Below are positions 8,119-16,673 of a DNA stretch of 64,000 bases, piece by piece. Source of the DNA: an uncultured Oscillospiraceae bacterium (GTDB lineage Bacteria > Bacillota > Clostridia > Oscillospirales > Oscillospiraceae); NCBI GenBank assembly GCA_910578575.1, contig CAJTQP010000002.1, positions 12,797-76,796 of the forward strand, given 5' to 3'. Numbering within the stretch: position 1 is the stretch's first letter; each line of letters opens with the position of its first letter. Below the pieces are notes generated by a model. The model had not been told where the DNA came from. It saw nothing but the letters and a program-made list of their open reading frames with translations, and did no database searches. A program made the translations under genes and the position numbers.

Positions 8119-8377
8119 GGTCGGCCCCTACACTATTTTTTTCTGGTCCAACGAGAGTGATCCCTTGGAGCCGATCCACGTTCACGTTGCAGAACGAGCC
8201 AATCCCAATGCGACAAAAATTTGGATCACCTCCACCGGAAAATGCTACCTATGCCACAATAAGTCCCGTATTCCTGACCGAATCCTTCGGGATATCATGC
8301 GGGTCATTGAAGCACGTTATCAGGAAATCGAGGCCCGTTGGTGTGCGCACTTTGGCCAAATAACATACTTTTGCTAA
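8102..8377 (+). CDS. DUF4160 domain protein, copy 1
   Basis: 91 residues starting MPQIFKVGPYTIFFWSNE and containing the family's hallmark EPIHVHV. It overlaps the preceding gene by 17 bp and is read from a GGGAGGG inside it. DUF4160 proteins are usually found in two-gene modules with a small partner, often DUF2442, and have been proposed to be toxin-antitoxin-like; the function is not established. The second copy in this window (55602-55880) shares FFWSNE, EPIHVH and NATKxW. Confidence 0.85.
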   Translation: MPQIFKVGPYTIFFWSNESDPLEPIHVHVAERANPNATKIWITSTGKCYLCHNKSRIPDRILRDIMRVIEARYQEIEARWCAHFGQITYFC

Positions 8378-8431
8378 ACCCCATAACACAGTCCCAAAAC
8401 GACCTTTTCTCAACGCAAAATAAGCGCACAA

Positions 8432-8464
8432 AAGCGGCACATGGCGTAGTTCCATGTGCCGCTT
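8432..8464 (-). terminator. Terminator of metNIQ
   Basis: AAGCGGCACATGG (8432-8444) pairs with CCATGTGCCGCTT (8452-8464). Read on the minus strand it is followed by TTTTGTG. Confidence 0.75.
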
Positions 8465-8486
8465 CGCTGTTATCACAGTTCTTTTC

Positions 8487-9329
8487 TCAGAACAGGGGCA
8501 CCACAGCGCCCTTGTAGGTCTCTTCGATAAAGCTGCGCACCTCGTCGGTCTTGAGGGCCTTGATGAGGGCCTGAATGGCCTCGTTGTTCTCGTTGCCTTC
8601 CTTCACGCACAGGACGTTGGGGTAGGGGGTGGTGTCGGAGGTCTCAATGGCCAGGGCGTCCTTGGTGGGGTCAAAGCCACCCTCCAGGGCATAGTTGGAG
8701 TTGATGACGGACAGGTCCACGTCCTCCACGGTCTGGGGCAGCATGGCGGCCTCCATCTCGGAGAACTTCAGGTTCTTGGGGTTGTCGGCAATGTCGTTGG
8801 GGGTAGACTCCAGGTTGGTGCTGTCCTTCAGGGTGATGAGGCCCTGGGACTCCAGCAGCAACAGGGCGCGGCCCTCGTTGGTGGGGTCGTTGGGGATGGC
8901 GATGGTGGCGCCGTCGGGCAGGGCCTCCAGGCTGTCGCACTTGCCGGCATAGATGCCCATGGGCTCATAGTGCAGCTCGGCTACGGCCACCAGATGGGTG
9001 CCATTCTTGGCGTTGTGGCTCTCCATATAGGGGGTGTGCTGGAAGTAGTTGGCGTCGTCCTCCCCCTCTTCCACGGCGGTGTTGGGGACCACATAGTCGC
9101 CATATTCCACAATTTCCAGGGTGATGCCCTGTTCCTTCAGGGGCTCCACCACCTGCTTGAGGATCTCAGCGTGGGGGGTGGGGGAAGCGCCCACCCGCAG
9201 GGTGACGGCCTCGCCGTTGTTGGTTTCGTCGGTCTTGCCCTCTTCCTCGGCGGGGGCGGGGGTGGTGCCGCAGGCAGCCAGGGCCAGGGCCATGGTCAGG
9301 GCCAGGAGCAATGCAAGGATCTTTTTCAT
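8487..9329 (-). CDS. metQ: Methionine ABC transporter substrate-binding lipoprotein
   Basis: 280 residues of the NlpA/MetQ family. Lipoprotein signal MKKILALLLALTMALALAAC with Cys20. Family motifs visible are LRVGASPTPHAEIL, NYFQHTPYM and TIAIPNDPTNEGRALLLLE. It binds methionine outside the membrane and delivers it to MetI/MetN. Third gene of the metN-metI-metQ operon, 45 bp after metI, ending just before a terminator. Confidence 0.93.
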   Translation of the reverse strand: MKKILALLLALTMALALAACGTTPAPAEEEGKTDETNNGEAVTLRVGASPTPHAEILKQVVEPLKEQGITLEIVEYGDYVVPNTAVEEGEDDANYFQHTPYMESHNAKNGTHLVAVAELHYEPMGIYAGKCDSLEALPDGATIAIPNDPTNEGRALLLLESQGLITLKDSTNLESTPNDIADNPKNLKFSEMEAAMLPQTVEDVDLSVINSNYALEGGFDPTKDALAIETSDTTPYPNVLCVKEGNENNEAIQALIKALKTDEVRSFIEETYKGAVVPLF

Positions 9330-9374
9330 TTTGGTTCCTCCTTCAAGAAAATGTTTGGGAGCCCGGAGGCTCGT

Positions 9375-10055
9375 TTATCTCAGACGCTTGTCCGTTTTGG
9401 TGGACAGCAAACTGAACACGGATTGGATGATCTGCACCAGGATGATGATGAGGATCACCGTGGCCCAGAGCATGGAGTCCACGCCCCGCTGGTAGCCATA
9501 GCGGATGGCCAGGTCCCCCAGGCCCCCCGCGCCGATGGCACCGGCCATGGCGGTGTAAGCCAGGATGGTGATGGTGGAGATGGACCCCCCCAGGATCAGG
9601 GAGGGCTTGGCCTCCGGGAGGTAGACCTTCCGCACGATCTGGGGCACGCTGGCCCCCATGGATTGGGCGGCCTCGATGACCCCGGCGTCCACCTCCATCA
9701 GGGAGGTCTCCACCATGCGGGCGATAAAGGGAGCGGCGGAGATCACCAGGGGCGGCGTGGCCCCCCGGACCCCCAACTTGGTGCCCACCAGGAACTTGGT
9801 AAAGCCCATCACCAAGATCATCAGGATGATGAAGGGCAGGGAGCGACCGATGTTGACGATCCAACCCAGGACCCGGTTGACCACCTTGTTGGGCCAGATC
9901 CCATGGGGCTGGGTGATCACCAGGAACACCCCGATGGGCACCCCCAGGATATAGGCAAAGATGGTGGCCACGACGGTCATAATCAAGGTGTCGCGGGTCC
10001 CTTGGAGCAAGATGGTCCCGTATTCCGCCCAAAAGGCGCCGAGGGCTTCAAACAT
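9375..10055 (-). CDS. metI: Methionine ABC transporter permease
   Basis: 226 residues, five predicted membrane segments and the permease EAA-type loop (VIEAAQSMGASVPQIVRKVYLPEA). The closing residues FSLLSTKTDKRLR are cytoplasmic. It overlaps the end of metN by 8 bp, indicating translational coupling. Forms the membrane channel of the MetNIQ importer. Confidence 0.93.
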   Translation of the reverse strand: MFEALGAFWAEYGTILLQGTRDTLIMTVVATIFAYILGVPIGVFLVITQPHGIWPNKVVNRVLGWIVNIGRSLPFIILMILVMGFTKFLVGTKLGVRGATPPLVISAAPFIARMVETSLMEVDAGVIEAAQSMGASVPQIVRKVYLPEAKPSLILGGSISTITILAYTAMAGAIGAGGLGDLAIRYGYQRGVDSMLWATVILIIILVQIIQSVFSLLSTKTDKRLR

Positions 10056-11100
10056 CTGCGGGCACCTCCTCTACTGTGATATCCGCTTGACCGCGGAGAT
10101 AGCGCAGGGCTTTTCCGGCCTCACCCTCGTCCTTGGGCAGGCCCAAGAGCATGGAGCCGAAGGCCTTGCCGTCGATGTTCCGGGTGTCGGCCCCTAAGAT
10201 GTTCACCTTCACCCCGCAGTCGATGGCCAGGGAGGCGATGAGGGGCTCGTAGGAGGAGCCGCCGTTGAACACCACCCGCACCACCTTGGTGCTGGTGAGT
10301 TTTGGGATCTGCACCCCGTCGGGGTAGACGAACTGGCGGCCGATGGCGCTCTTGGGGTTGGCGAAAATGTCGGCCACGTTGCCCTCCTCCGCCACCACGC
10401 CCCCGTCCAGGATGGCCACCCGATGGCAGATCGCCTCGATGACGTTCATCTGGTGGGTGATGACCACCATGGTCACCCCCAGCTTCTGGTTCAGCTCCTT
10501 GAGCAGCTCCAGGATGGACTGGGTGGTGGAGGGGTCCAGGGCGGAGGTTGCCTCGTCGCACAACAGCACCTTGGGGTCCGTGGCCAGGGCGCGGGCGATG
10601 GCCACCCGCTGCTTCTGGCCCCCGGAGAGCTGGGCGGGGTAGGCGTTCTCCCGCTCCGCCAGGCCCACCAGTTTCAGCAGGCTCCGGGCCTTTTCCCTGG
10701 CTTGCGTCCCCTTCATCCCCGCCAGCTCCAGGGGGAAGCAGATGTTCTCCAGGGCGGTGCGCTGCATGAGCAGGTTGAAGCTCTGGAAAATCATGCTGAT
10801 GGATTGCCGGGCCCGGCGCAGCTCCCGGATGGAGAGCTGGGTGATGTCCCGTCCCTCCACCAGGACCTTCCCGGAGGTGGGGCGCTCCAGGAGGTTCATG
10901 CACCGCACCAGGGTGGACTTCCCCGCCCCGGACAGGCCGATGATGCCAAAGATCTCCCCTGGGCGGATGTCCAGGTTGATGTCCCCCAGGGCCTGGACCT
11001 GGCTGGGTCCGGCGCCGAAGGTCTTATTCAAATGTTGGATCTGGATGGACGCCCCGCTAGAGCCCTTGGTCTCTTGCACTTGTATGGAATCGTCGCGCAC
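10048..11100 (-). CDS. metN: Methionine ABC transporter ATP-binding protein with NIL domain
   Basis: 350 residues from a GTG at 11100, selected because AGAAGGGA lies upstream and the frame above it belongs to the T-box leader. Walker A GLSGAGKSTL, signature LSGGQKQRVAIARAL, Walker B VLLCDEATSALD. The C-terminal 80 residues (VVRVVFNGGSSYEPLIASLA...) are the NIL domain, through which methionine inhibits the transporter in characterised relatives. First gene of the operon, controlled by the T-box immediately upstream. Confidence 0.94.
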   Translation of the reverse strand: MRDDSIQVQETKGSSGASIQIQHLNKTFGAGPSQVQALGDINLDIRPGEIFGIIGLSGAGKSTLVRCMNLLERPTSGKVLVEGRDITQLSIRELRRARQSISMIFQSFNLLMQRTALENICFPLELAGMKGTQAREKARSLLKLVGLAERENAYPAQLSGGQKQRVAIARALATDPKVLLCDEATSALDPSTTQSILELLKELNQKLGVTMVVITHQMNVIEAICHRVAILDGGVVAEEGNVADIFANPKSAIGRQFVYPDGVQIPKLTSTKVVRVVFNGGSSYEPLIASLAIDCGVKVNILGADTRNIDGKAFGSMLLGLPKDEGEAGKALRYLRGQADITVEEVPADV

Positions 11101-11126
11101 AGCGTTCCCTTCTTTCTGTCTGGTAT

Positions 11127-11409
11127 AAAAAAATCGCCCTTGAACCGCTGTCAAGGACGACTGTATCGCCGTGGTACCACCTTGGTTTGCCGGACCCCTC
11201 ACGGACCCCGGCCTCTCCGGGTGCTGACACACCCTTGCGCAATGACGGGCGCACCCGTCGCAGCCTGCGGGATTGCTCCCGGTCGGTGCGAGACTCCGAG
11301 GCCATCTTCCCCCAGGCATTCCGCGCCCTCTCCCACCAGTGTAGGGCTCTCTGTGCCGTAGCTCCCAGGGTACTCTTCTCTTCATCGTCTTTGTGTTGTT
11401 CGCTTGTTA
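11127..11409 (-). ncRNA. T-box leader, methionine specifier
   Basis: On the minus strand the leader shows GAAGAGAAGAGTA and AGAGAGCC of Stem I. ATG at 11305-11303 is followed by GCCTCGGAG, in the same place as the CTC specifier of the leu T-box of this window. The T-box AAGGTGGTACCACGG lies at about 11183-11169, and a terminator is formed by TCGTCCTTGA and TCAAGGGCGA (11160-11134) followed by seven T. Uncharged initiator/elongator tRNA-Met would stabilise the antiterminator and allow metNIQ transcription. Specifier assignment is inferred from position and from the genes controlled. Confidence 0.9.
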
Positions 11410-11415
11410 CCCAAT

Positions 11416-11444
11416 AATTTACGACAAATCGGCGCAAATGTCAA
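11416..11444 (-). promoter_or_regulatory. Promoter of the met T-box transcript
   Basis: On the minus strand TTGACA (11444-11439), 17-nt spacer, TAAATT (11421-11416). Confidence 0.8.
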
Positions 11445-11536
11445 GGAGAAATCTGACGAAGTGGGGAAAAATGTGGGGGGTGGGGTTGTGTAAAACATAT
11501 AGTTTTTCTGGGTAATGTTGCCCTGCCGCCTTTGCG

Positions 11537-11565
11537 TTGACATTGTCCATGGATCGTGCTACAAT
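11537..11565 (+). promoter_or_regulatory. Promoter of dinJ-yafQ
   Basis: TTGACA (11537-11542), 17-nt spacer, TACAAT (11560-11565), 28 bp before the antitoxin start codon. Confidence 0.8.
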
Positions 11566-11593
11566 GTGAAAAACAAATTGGGGGGAGTTCACC

Positions 11594-11863
11594 ATGAAGC
11601 AAACCACACTGAATGTACGCATGGACGAAGAAACCCGCCGGCGGTTTGACGCCTTCTGCTCCAGCATCGGCCTGACTGCCTCCGCCGCCGTAAACCTCTT
11701 TGTGAAATCCGTGCTCCGGGAGCACAGGATCCCCTTCGAGATCACGGACCGGCCCAGTTGGGAGACCCTGGAGGTGATGGAGGATACCCTGAACCGCCGC
11801 AACCTCCACGGCCCCTTTGCCTCCGTGGATGCCCTGATGGAGGACTTGGATGCTCCAGATTGA
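11594..11863 (+). CDS. RelB/DinJ family antitoxin
   Basis: 89 residues. The N-terminus TTLNVRMDEETRRRFDAFC is the ribbon-helix-helix DNA-binding part of DinJ-like antitoxins; the C-terminal half (FASVDALMEDLDAPD) would wrap the toxin. GGGGGGAG precedes the start. It overlaps the YafQ-type toxin gene by 14 bp. Such antitoxins neutralise the toxin and, in complex with it, repress their own promoter, here the strong one at 11537. Confidence 0.9.
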   Translation: MKQTTLNVRMDEETRRRFDAFCSSIGLTASAAVNLFVKSVLREHRIPFEITDRPSWETLEVMEDTLNRRNLHGPFASVDALMEDLDAPD

Positions 11864-12128
11864 ATACCACACCCAGTTCCGCCGGGATTACCGCCTGGCA
11901 AAAAAGCGGGGCTACGACCTATCCCTTCTCCGCCAGGTGATCGCACTGCTGGCCCAGGAACAGCCCTTGCCCGCCCAGTACCGGGACCACCCATCGGTGG
12001 CGTCGAAACAATATAAAAATATGCGGGAATGCCATTTGCAGCCCGACTGGCTGCTCATCTATCATGTGGATACAGACCGCCTTGTTCTGGACCTTATGCG
12101 TACGGGTACCCATAGTGACCTATTCTAA
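11850..12128 (+). CDS. YafQ-type mRNA interferase toxin
   Basis: 92 residues of the RelE/ParE superfamily, YafQ branch. The residues used by YafQ for ribosome-dependent mRNA cleavage are present: His in RDHP, His in MRECH, Asp-Trp in QPDWLLIY and the C-terminal His in TGTHSDLF. FRRDYRLAKKRGYD is the family N-terminus. Complete and apparently functional. A short bidirectional terminator follows. Confidence 0.92.
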   Translation: MLQIEYHTQFRRDYRLAKKRGYDLSLLRQVIALLAQEQPLPAQYRDHPSVASKQYKNMRECHLQPDWLLIYHVDTDRLVLDLMRTGTHSDLF

Positions 12129-12130
12129 CA

Positions 12131-12159
12131 AAAGCCGCCCCAATCGGAGCGGCTTTTTT
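12131..12159. terminator. Bidirectional terminator
   Basis: AAAGCCGC (12131-12138) pairs with GCGGCTTT (12149-12156), with T on the plus side and T on the minus side. It separates yafQ from the convergent Uma2 gene, whose stop codon is inside the right arm. Confidence 0.75.
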
Positions 12160-12740
12160 CATATTAAACGGTAAAAGATATCCTCCAAGTGGATGTCCAA
12201 ATCGTCGTATAGGCTGCACTGGAAGGTGGTGATCACAGCTGCGCGTTCCTCCTGAGTCAAGCGTGCCAAGAACCAGTCGGGGTGGAGCACGTAAACCTCA
12301 TGGGTAACAAAGTGCCCATCCTGGAGGAAATACTGCTCCACAGTTCTATCGTTGGGGCTGACGATCCAGTACTCCCGGACCCCACAGCGTTCATAGACCT
12401 CCCGTTTGTGGTTTCGGTCGTATTTGGCCGTGCTGGGAGACAGGACCTCCACCACCAGGTCCGGCGCGCCGTGGACGCCATCTGGGGCGATCTTATCCCG
12501 GTCACAGACGATCATCCCATCGGGGACGAAACGGTCTTTCTCTGTCAAATATAAATCCGTCCCGTCAGGAAATGGCGTGCAGCGCTTTCCGTGCAGATAG
12601 TTGGAAAAAATACGATAGATATTTCCAGCGACGAAATTATGGTTCACTGCGGGCCGCGGGGACATGAGGACGACATCACCGTCGATAAGCTCCTCCCAAG
12701 GCGCCTCCTGGAACGCCAGGTTATGGTCTAAATTCGCCAT
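12159..12740 (-). CDS. Uma2 family endonuclease (DUF820)
   Basis: 193 residues with the PD-(D/E)XK core of the Uma2 family: VPDGMIVCD, then PDLVVEVLSPST and later KREVYERCGVREYWIV. Start at 12740 has AGGTGCG upstream. The family is abundant in cyanobacteria and some Firmicutes; its biological role is not settled. Monocistronic here, between a toxin-antitoxin pair and the peptidase gene. Confidence 0.85.
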   Translation of the reverse strand: MANLDHNLAFQEAPWEELIDGDVVLMSPRPAVNHNFVAGNIYRIFSNYLHGKRCTPFPDGTDLYLTEKDRFVPDGMIVCDRDKIAPDGVHGAPDLVVEVLSPSTAKYDRNHKREVYERCGVREYWIVSPNDRTVEQYFLQDGHFVTHEVYVLHPDWFLARLTQEERAAVITTFQCSLYDDLDIHLEDIFYRLI

Positions 12741-12800
12741 GGGCGCACCTCCTTTTTTTTATTATACCCCACCGGCCCTGGGTTTCGCAAGCCCAGGCGC

Positions 12801-12842
12801 GAAAAAGCCGCCCTTCGGAACCCACGTCTCCGAAAGGCGGCT
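12801..12842 (-). terminator. Terminator of the M23 peptidase gene
   Basis: AGCCGCCCTTCGG (12806-12818) pairs with CCGAAAGGCGGCT (12830-12842); on the minus strand it is followed by five T. Confidence 0.85.
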
Positions 12843-12851
12843 CGTCTCCCC

Positions 12852-14180
12852 TTAGGGCAAACACTGCAAGGGGTCAATGGGCTCCTCCTGCCACAGCACT
12901 TCAAAGTGGCAATGGGGCCCGGTGGCTCGTCCGGTGGCCCCCACCTGGGCAATGGTCTGGCCCTGGACCACCTGGTCCCCTGCCTGGACCAACAGCTGGG
13001 AGCAGTGGGCGTAGTAGGTCACATAGCCGTTGCCGTGGTCGATCTTTACCAGGTTGCCATAGGTCCCCTTCTCCCCGGCCCAGGTCACGGTACCATCGGC
13101 AGAGGCCACGATGGTGCTGCCCTGGGCGGCGGCGATGTCCGCCCCCCGGTGGAAGCTGGTGGAGCCGAAGATGTCCCGGCTGCCAAAGCCAGAGGTGACG
13201 CTGCCCATACAGGGCCAGAGGAAGCGCCCCTGGGCCCCCTCCACCCCCTGGCCGGTGCCCACGGCGATCTGGGTGGACACCGGGGCCAGGACGGGGATGG
13301 TGGACAGGTTCTCCCGCTGGGTCTCCTCCCCGCAGCGGTAGATCACCCGGTCTGTGCGCTGCTCCTTGCCGGGGACCCCCTCCCGGCGCTGGACCCGCTC
13401 CCCCACCAGCAGGCTGGGGTCGTCGATCCGCTCCTCCTCCGGGGGGATCTGGGCGGTATAGGTCTCCAATTCCTCGGTGTACACCGCCAGCTTCGGGACA
13501 GGCTCAGCCTGTCCCCCCTCCGGGGCGAACACCGCCTGGACCTCCTCCTGGCCCAGGAGCTGCTGGGTCAATTCCTCCCCGGTGAGGATGGGGGTCCCGC
13601 TGGGGAGGTAGTCCAGCACCACCTCCACCGCATTGCCAAAGTAGACGGCGGCGGTAGAGGGGCCGCTGTAGTGGTCCTTCACCTGCTGGAGGGCCCCCTG
13701 GACCTCCCCCTCCTCCAGGCAGGCCCCCACAAGGGTGCCGTCGACCATGAGCACATAGGCCGCCTGGACCTGCTCCACGGTGTCCATCAGGGAGTCGGCC
13801 AGCTGGCCGGGGTCCTGGATGGTCTCCTTGGGGGCGATGGTCAGGTGCACCTGGGCGTCCTGGTAGGCGTAGTCCGTTTGGAGGATGGCGGAGACCTGTT
13901 CCTCCACCCGCTCCACCGCCTGCTGGTAAGTCTCCGCCCCCTGGATGTAGGCCACTTGCCCGCCGTCGGTGGTCACCGCGTAGCACAGGGTACAGCTGGA
14001 CACCAGCAGCGCCCCCGCCGCCGACAGGCCCGTGAGCCCCAAAAGGAAGCCCGCCGCCACGTCCTTGCGCCGCCGCCGCCCCTCCAGGGCTGCCGGGAGG
14101 GGAAGGGGGTGCTCTGAGAGCTGGTAGGGTGGACGCTCTGCCTCCCGTCCAGCGTCCTTGGAAAAGCCGTTCTTCTTCAC
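12852..14180 (-). CDS. Membrane-anchored M23 peptidoglycan endopeptidase with G5 domain
   Basis: 442 residues from a GTG start with AAAGGAGC upstream. A cytoplasmic tail of about 40 residues precedes one membrane helix (AAGFLLGLTGLSAAGALL). Residues about 85-240 are unassigned, about 250-330 match a G5 domain (ERVQRREGVPGKEQRTDRVIY), and about 335-442 form the M23 (LytM) zinc peptidase with FHRGAD and the catalytic HCHF. All zinc ligands are present. It should cut peptide cross-bridges at the cell surface. Monocistronic; a WalR-like site lies upstream. Confidence 0.92.
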   Translation of the reverse strand: MKKNGFSKDAGREAERPPYQLSEHPLPLPAALEGRRRRKDVAAGFLLGLTGLSAAGALLVSSCTLCYAVTTDGGQVAYIQGAETYQQAVERVEEQVSAILQTDYAYQDAQVHLTIAPKETIQDPGQLADSLMDTVEQVQAAYVLMVDGTLVGACLEEGEVQGALQQVKDHYSGPSTAAVYFGNAVEVVLDYLPSGTPILTGEELTQQLLGQEEVQAVFAPEGGQAEPVPKLAVYTEELETYTAQIPPEEERIDDPSLLVGERVQRREGVPGKEQRTDRVIYRCGEETQRENLSTIPVLAPVSTQIAVGTGQGVEGAQGRFLWPCMGSVTSGFGSRDIFGSTSFHRGADIAAAQGSTIVASADGTVTWAGEKGTYGNLVKIDHGNGYVTYYAHCSQLLVQAGDQVVQGQTIAQVGATGRATGPHCHFEVLWQEEPIDPLQCLP

Positions 14181-14212
14181 AAGCTTGCTCCTTTCCTTTG
14201 TGGTGGGATAAA

Positions 14213-14229
14213 ACTACAAAACTGTTACA
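14213..14229 (-). promoter_or_regulatory. Possible WalR box upstream of the M23 gene
   Basis: On the minus strand TGTAAC (14229-14224), 5 nt, TGTAGT (14218-14213), close to the WalR consensus of two TGTWAH hexamers 5 nt apart; the last hexamer has one mismatch. WalR controls cell-wall hydrolases, which fits the gene. Short motif, so chance occurrence is possible. Confidence 0.35.
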
Positions 14230-14360
14230 AACTGGTAACGATTCCAGGATAAAAGCCCCAGCCCCATTCGTCAAGGGGGCGCTTTTCAGAGATTTTGGCC
14301 CCTTTGGGCGCTTTTCTTAGAAGCGCCACGGATTCGTCCAGAATTTTTTTGCAGGAACCC

Positions 14361-14389
14361 TTTACACGCTATATTCCAGCGGGTATAAT
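14361..14389 (+). promoter_or_regulatory. Promoter of the XRE gene
   Basis: TTTACA (14361-14366), 17-nt spacer, TATAAT (14384-14389). Confidence 0.8.
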
Positions 14390-14416
14390 AATACGGATTG
14401 TTAAAGGAGGGAACCC

Positions 14417-14794
14417 ATGCACGGTACATTTTCCCAGGCGCTGTCCCGGCTGCGCCGCGAGAAAGGGGTCAGCCAACGGCAGGCGGCCCAGGCGTTGGAG
14501 GTATCCCAGGCCCTCCTGTCCCACTACGAGAATGGGATCCGGGAGCCGGGCCTGGCCTTTGTGGCCCGCGCCTGCGACTACTATCAGGTCTCAGCGGACT
14601 ATCTCCTGGGGCGCACCGGGGAGCGCAGCGGCCCCAAGCCGCCGCCGGAGGATGCGGAGGGCTCGGAACAGCTGCTCCTGCGCACCGGTCAGGCCCTGGG
14701 CAACGCCTGGGCACAGCTGTGCCGGAGCGACCCAGCCCTGGCCCCCCTGTTTCTGCGCCTGTCTGAGGCCCTGGCCCAGGAGGGCAAGCACTAA
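14417..14794 (+). CDS. XRE family transcriptional regulator
   Basis: 125 residues. Residues about 7-62 are a Cro/CI-type helix-turn-helix (LSRLRREKGVSQRQAAQALE, then SHYENGIREPGLAFV) and ADYLLGRTG closes the domain; the rest is a Pro/Glu-rich linker and a short helical tail. AAAGGAGGG precedes the start. It lies 43 bp before lepA and is probably co-transcribed with it. Targets unknown. Confidence 0.88.
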   Translation: MHGTFSQALSRLRREKGVSQRQAAQALEVSQALLSHYENGIREPGLAFVARACDYYQVSADYLLGRTGERSGPKPPPEDAEGSEQLLLRTGQALGNAWAQLCRSDPALAPLFLRLSEALAQEGKH

Positions 14795-14837
14795 AGCGCC
14801 CACCGCCCCGGCGGCAGCGCAGTTAGGAGGAAGCAAC

Positions 14838-16643
14838 ATGACGGAACAATCCAACATCCGTAATTTTTCCATCATCGCCCACATCGACCACGGTAAGTCC
14901 ACCCTGGCCGACCGGCTGCTGGAGCTGTGCAACGCCGTCTCCGAACGGGAGATGGAGAACCAGCTCTTGGACAATATGGACCTGGAACGGGAGCGGGGCA
15001 TCACCATCAAGGCCCGCGCCGTGACCATCCAGTATGATGCCCTGGACGGGGAGCGCTATACCCTCAACCTCATCGACACCCCCGGCCATGTGGACTTTAA
15101 CTATGAGGTCTCCCGCTCCCTGGCCGCCTGCGAAGGGGCGGTGCTGGTGGTGGACGCCTCCCAGGGGGTGGAGGCCCAGACCCTGGCCAACACCTACCTG
15201 GCCATGGAGCACGACCTGGAGATCCGGCCGGTGATCAACAAGATCGACCTCCCCGCCGCCGACGTGCCCCGTGTGAAAACCGAGGTGGAGAACGTCATCG
15301 GTCTGGAGGCCCAGGACGCCCCCGCCATCTCCGCCAAGCTGGGGCAGAACATCCGGGACGTGCTGGAGGACGTGGTGAACCACATCCCCGCCCCCAGCGG
15401 AGACCCCACGGCCCCCTTCAAGGCCCTGATCTTTGACAGCCAGTATGACGCCTACCGGGGGGTGGTGGTCTACTTCCGGGTGATGGACGGCAGCCTGACC
15501 CTCTCGGACACCGTGCGCATGATGGCCTCCGGGGCCACATACAGTTTGGTAGAGATCGGCCGGCTCCTGCCCACCCGCTTAGAGCCCTGCGACAAGCTCT
15601 CCGCCGGAGAGGTGGGCTATTTGACCGCCTCCATCAAGAACGTGAAGGACACCCAGGTGGGGGACACCATCACCACCGTGGAGCGCCCGGCGGCGGAGCC
15701 CCTGCCCGGCTACCGCCCCGCCCGGAGCATGGTGTATTGCGGCATCTACACCGAGGACGGCTCCAAGTACCCCGATCTGCGGGACGCATTGGAGAAGCTA
15801 CAGCTCAACGACGCCTCCCTGACCTTCGAGCCGGAGACCTCCGTGGCCCTGGGCTTTGGCTTTCGCTGCGGCTTTTTGGGGATGCTCCACATGGAGATCA
15901 TCCAGGAGCGCCTGGAGCGGGAGTTTGACCTGGACCTCATCACCACCCTGCCCAACGTCATCTATCAGGTGACCCGCACCGACGGCAGCGAGCTGCGGGT
16001 GGACAATCCCCACAACTACCCCGACCCCTCCCAGATCACCGAGCAGCGGGAGCCCTACGTGAAGGTCTCCATCATCTCCCCTCCAGACTACGTGGGCAAC
16101 ATCATGCCCATGTGCCAGGAGCGCCGGGGGGAGTTCAAGGACATGCAGTACTTGGACACCAACCTGGTGGAGATCCACTACCACATGCCCCTCAACGAGA
16201 TCATCTACGACTTCTTCGACGCCTTGAAGGCCAAGACGCGGGGCTATGCCTCCCTGGACTATGAGTTTTTGGACTACCGCCCCTCAGACCTGGTAAAAGT
16301 GGACCTGCTGCTCAACGGGGACCAGGTGGACGCCCTGTCCTTCATCGCCCACCGGGAAAAGGCCTACGCCCGCGCCCGGCGGATCTGCGAAAAGCTCAAG
16401 GAGAACATCCCCCGCCAGCTCTTCGAGGTCCCCGTCCAGGCGGCCATCGGAGGGAAGATCATCGCCAGGGAGACCGTGAAGGCCATGCGCAAGGACGTGC
16501 TGGCCAAGTGCTACGGCGGCGACATCACCCGGAAAAAGAAGCTCTTGGAAAAGCAGAAAGAGGGCAAGAAGAAGATGCGCACTCTGGGCACCGTCCAGCT
16601 CCCCACGGAGGCGTTCATGGCGGTGCTGAAGCTGGACGAGTGA
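14838..16643 (+). CDS. lepA: Elongation factor 4 (LepA), ribosome-associated GTPase
   Basis: 601 residues, the usual length. Start at 14838 with AGGAGG at 14826-14831; the frame is open far upstream but the protein family begins here (MTEQSNIRNFSIIAHIDHG). G1 AHIDHGKST, G3 DTPGH, G4 NKID are intact; the LepA-specific C-terminal domain is present (GGDITRKKKLLEKQKEGKK). It binds the ribosome and is reported to affect translocation and initiation under stress. Confidence 0.97.
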   Translation: MTEQSNIRNFSIIAHIDHGKSTLADRLLELCNAVSEREMENQLLDNMDLERERGITIKARAVTIQYDALDGERYTLNLIDTPGHVDFNYEVSRSLAACEGAVLVVDASQGVEAQTLANTYLAMEHDLEIRPVINKIDLPAADVPRVKTEVENVIGLEAQDAPAISAKLGQNIRDVLEDVVNHIPAPSGDPTAPFKALIFDSQYDAYRGVVVYFRVMDGSLTLSDTVRMMASGATYSLVEIGRLLPTRLEPCDKLSAGEVGYLTASIKNVKDTQVGDTITTVERPAAEPLPGYRPARSMVYCGIYTEDGSKYPDLRDALEKLQLNDASLTFEPETSVALGFGFRCGFLGMLHMEIIQERLEREFDLDLITTLPNVIYQVTRTDGSELRVDNPHNYPDPSQITEQREPYVKVSIISPPDYVGNIMPMCQERRGEFKDMQYLDTNLVEIHYHMPLNEIIYDFFDALKAKTRGYASLDYEFLDYRPSDLVKVDLLLNGDQVDALSFIAHREKAYARARRICEKLKENIPRQLFEVPVQAAIGGKIIARETVKAMRKDVLAKCYGGDITRKKKLLEKQKEGKKKMRTLGTVQLPTEAFMAVLKLDE

Positions 16644-16673
16644 CCCCACAACACAAAAAAGGAGGCCGTCCCC

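Noticed and set aside
14295..14837. Upstream extension of lepA in frame
   Set aside because: It crosses the XRE gene and its promoter. LepA begins at MTEQSNIRNFSIIAHIDHG with AGGAGG directly before it.
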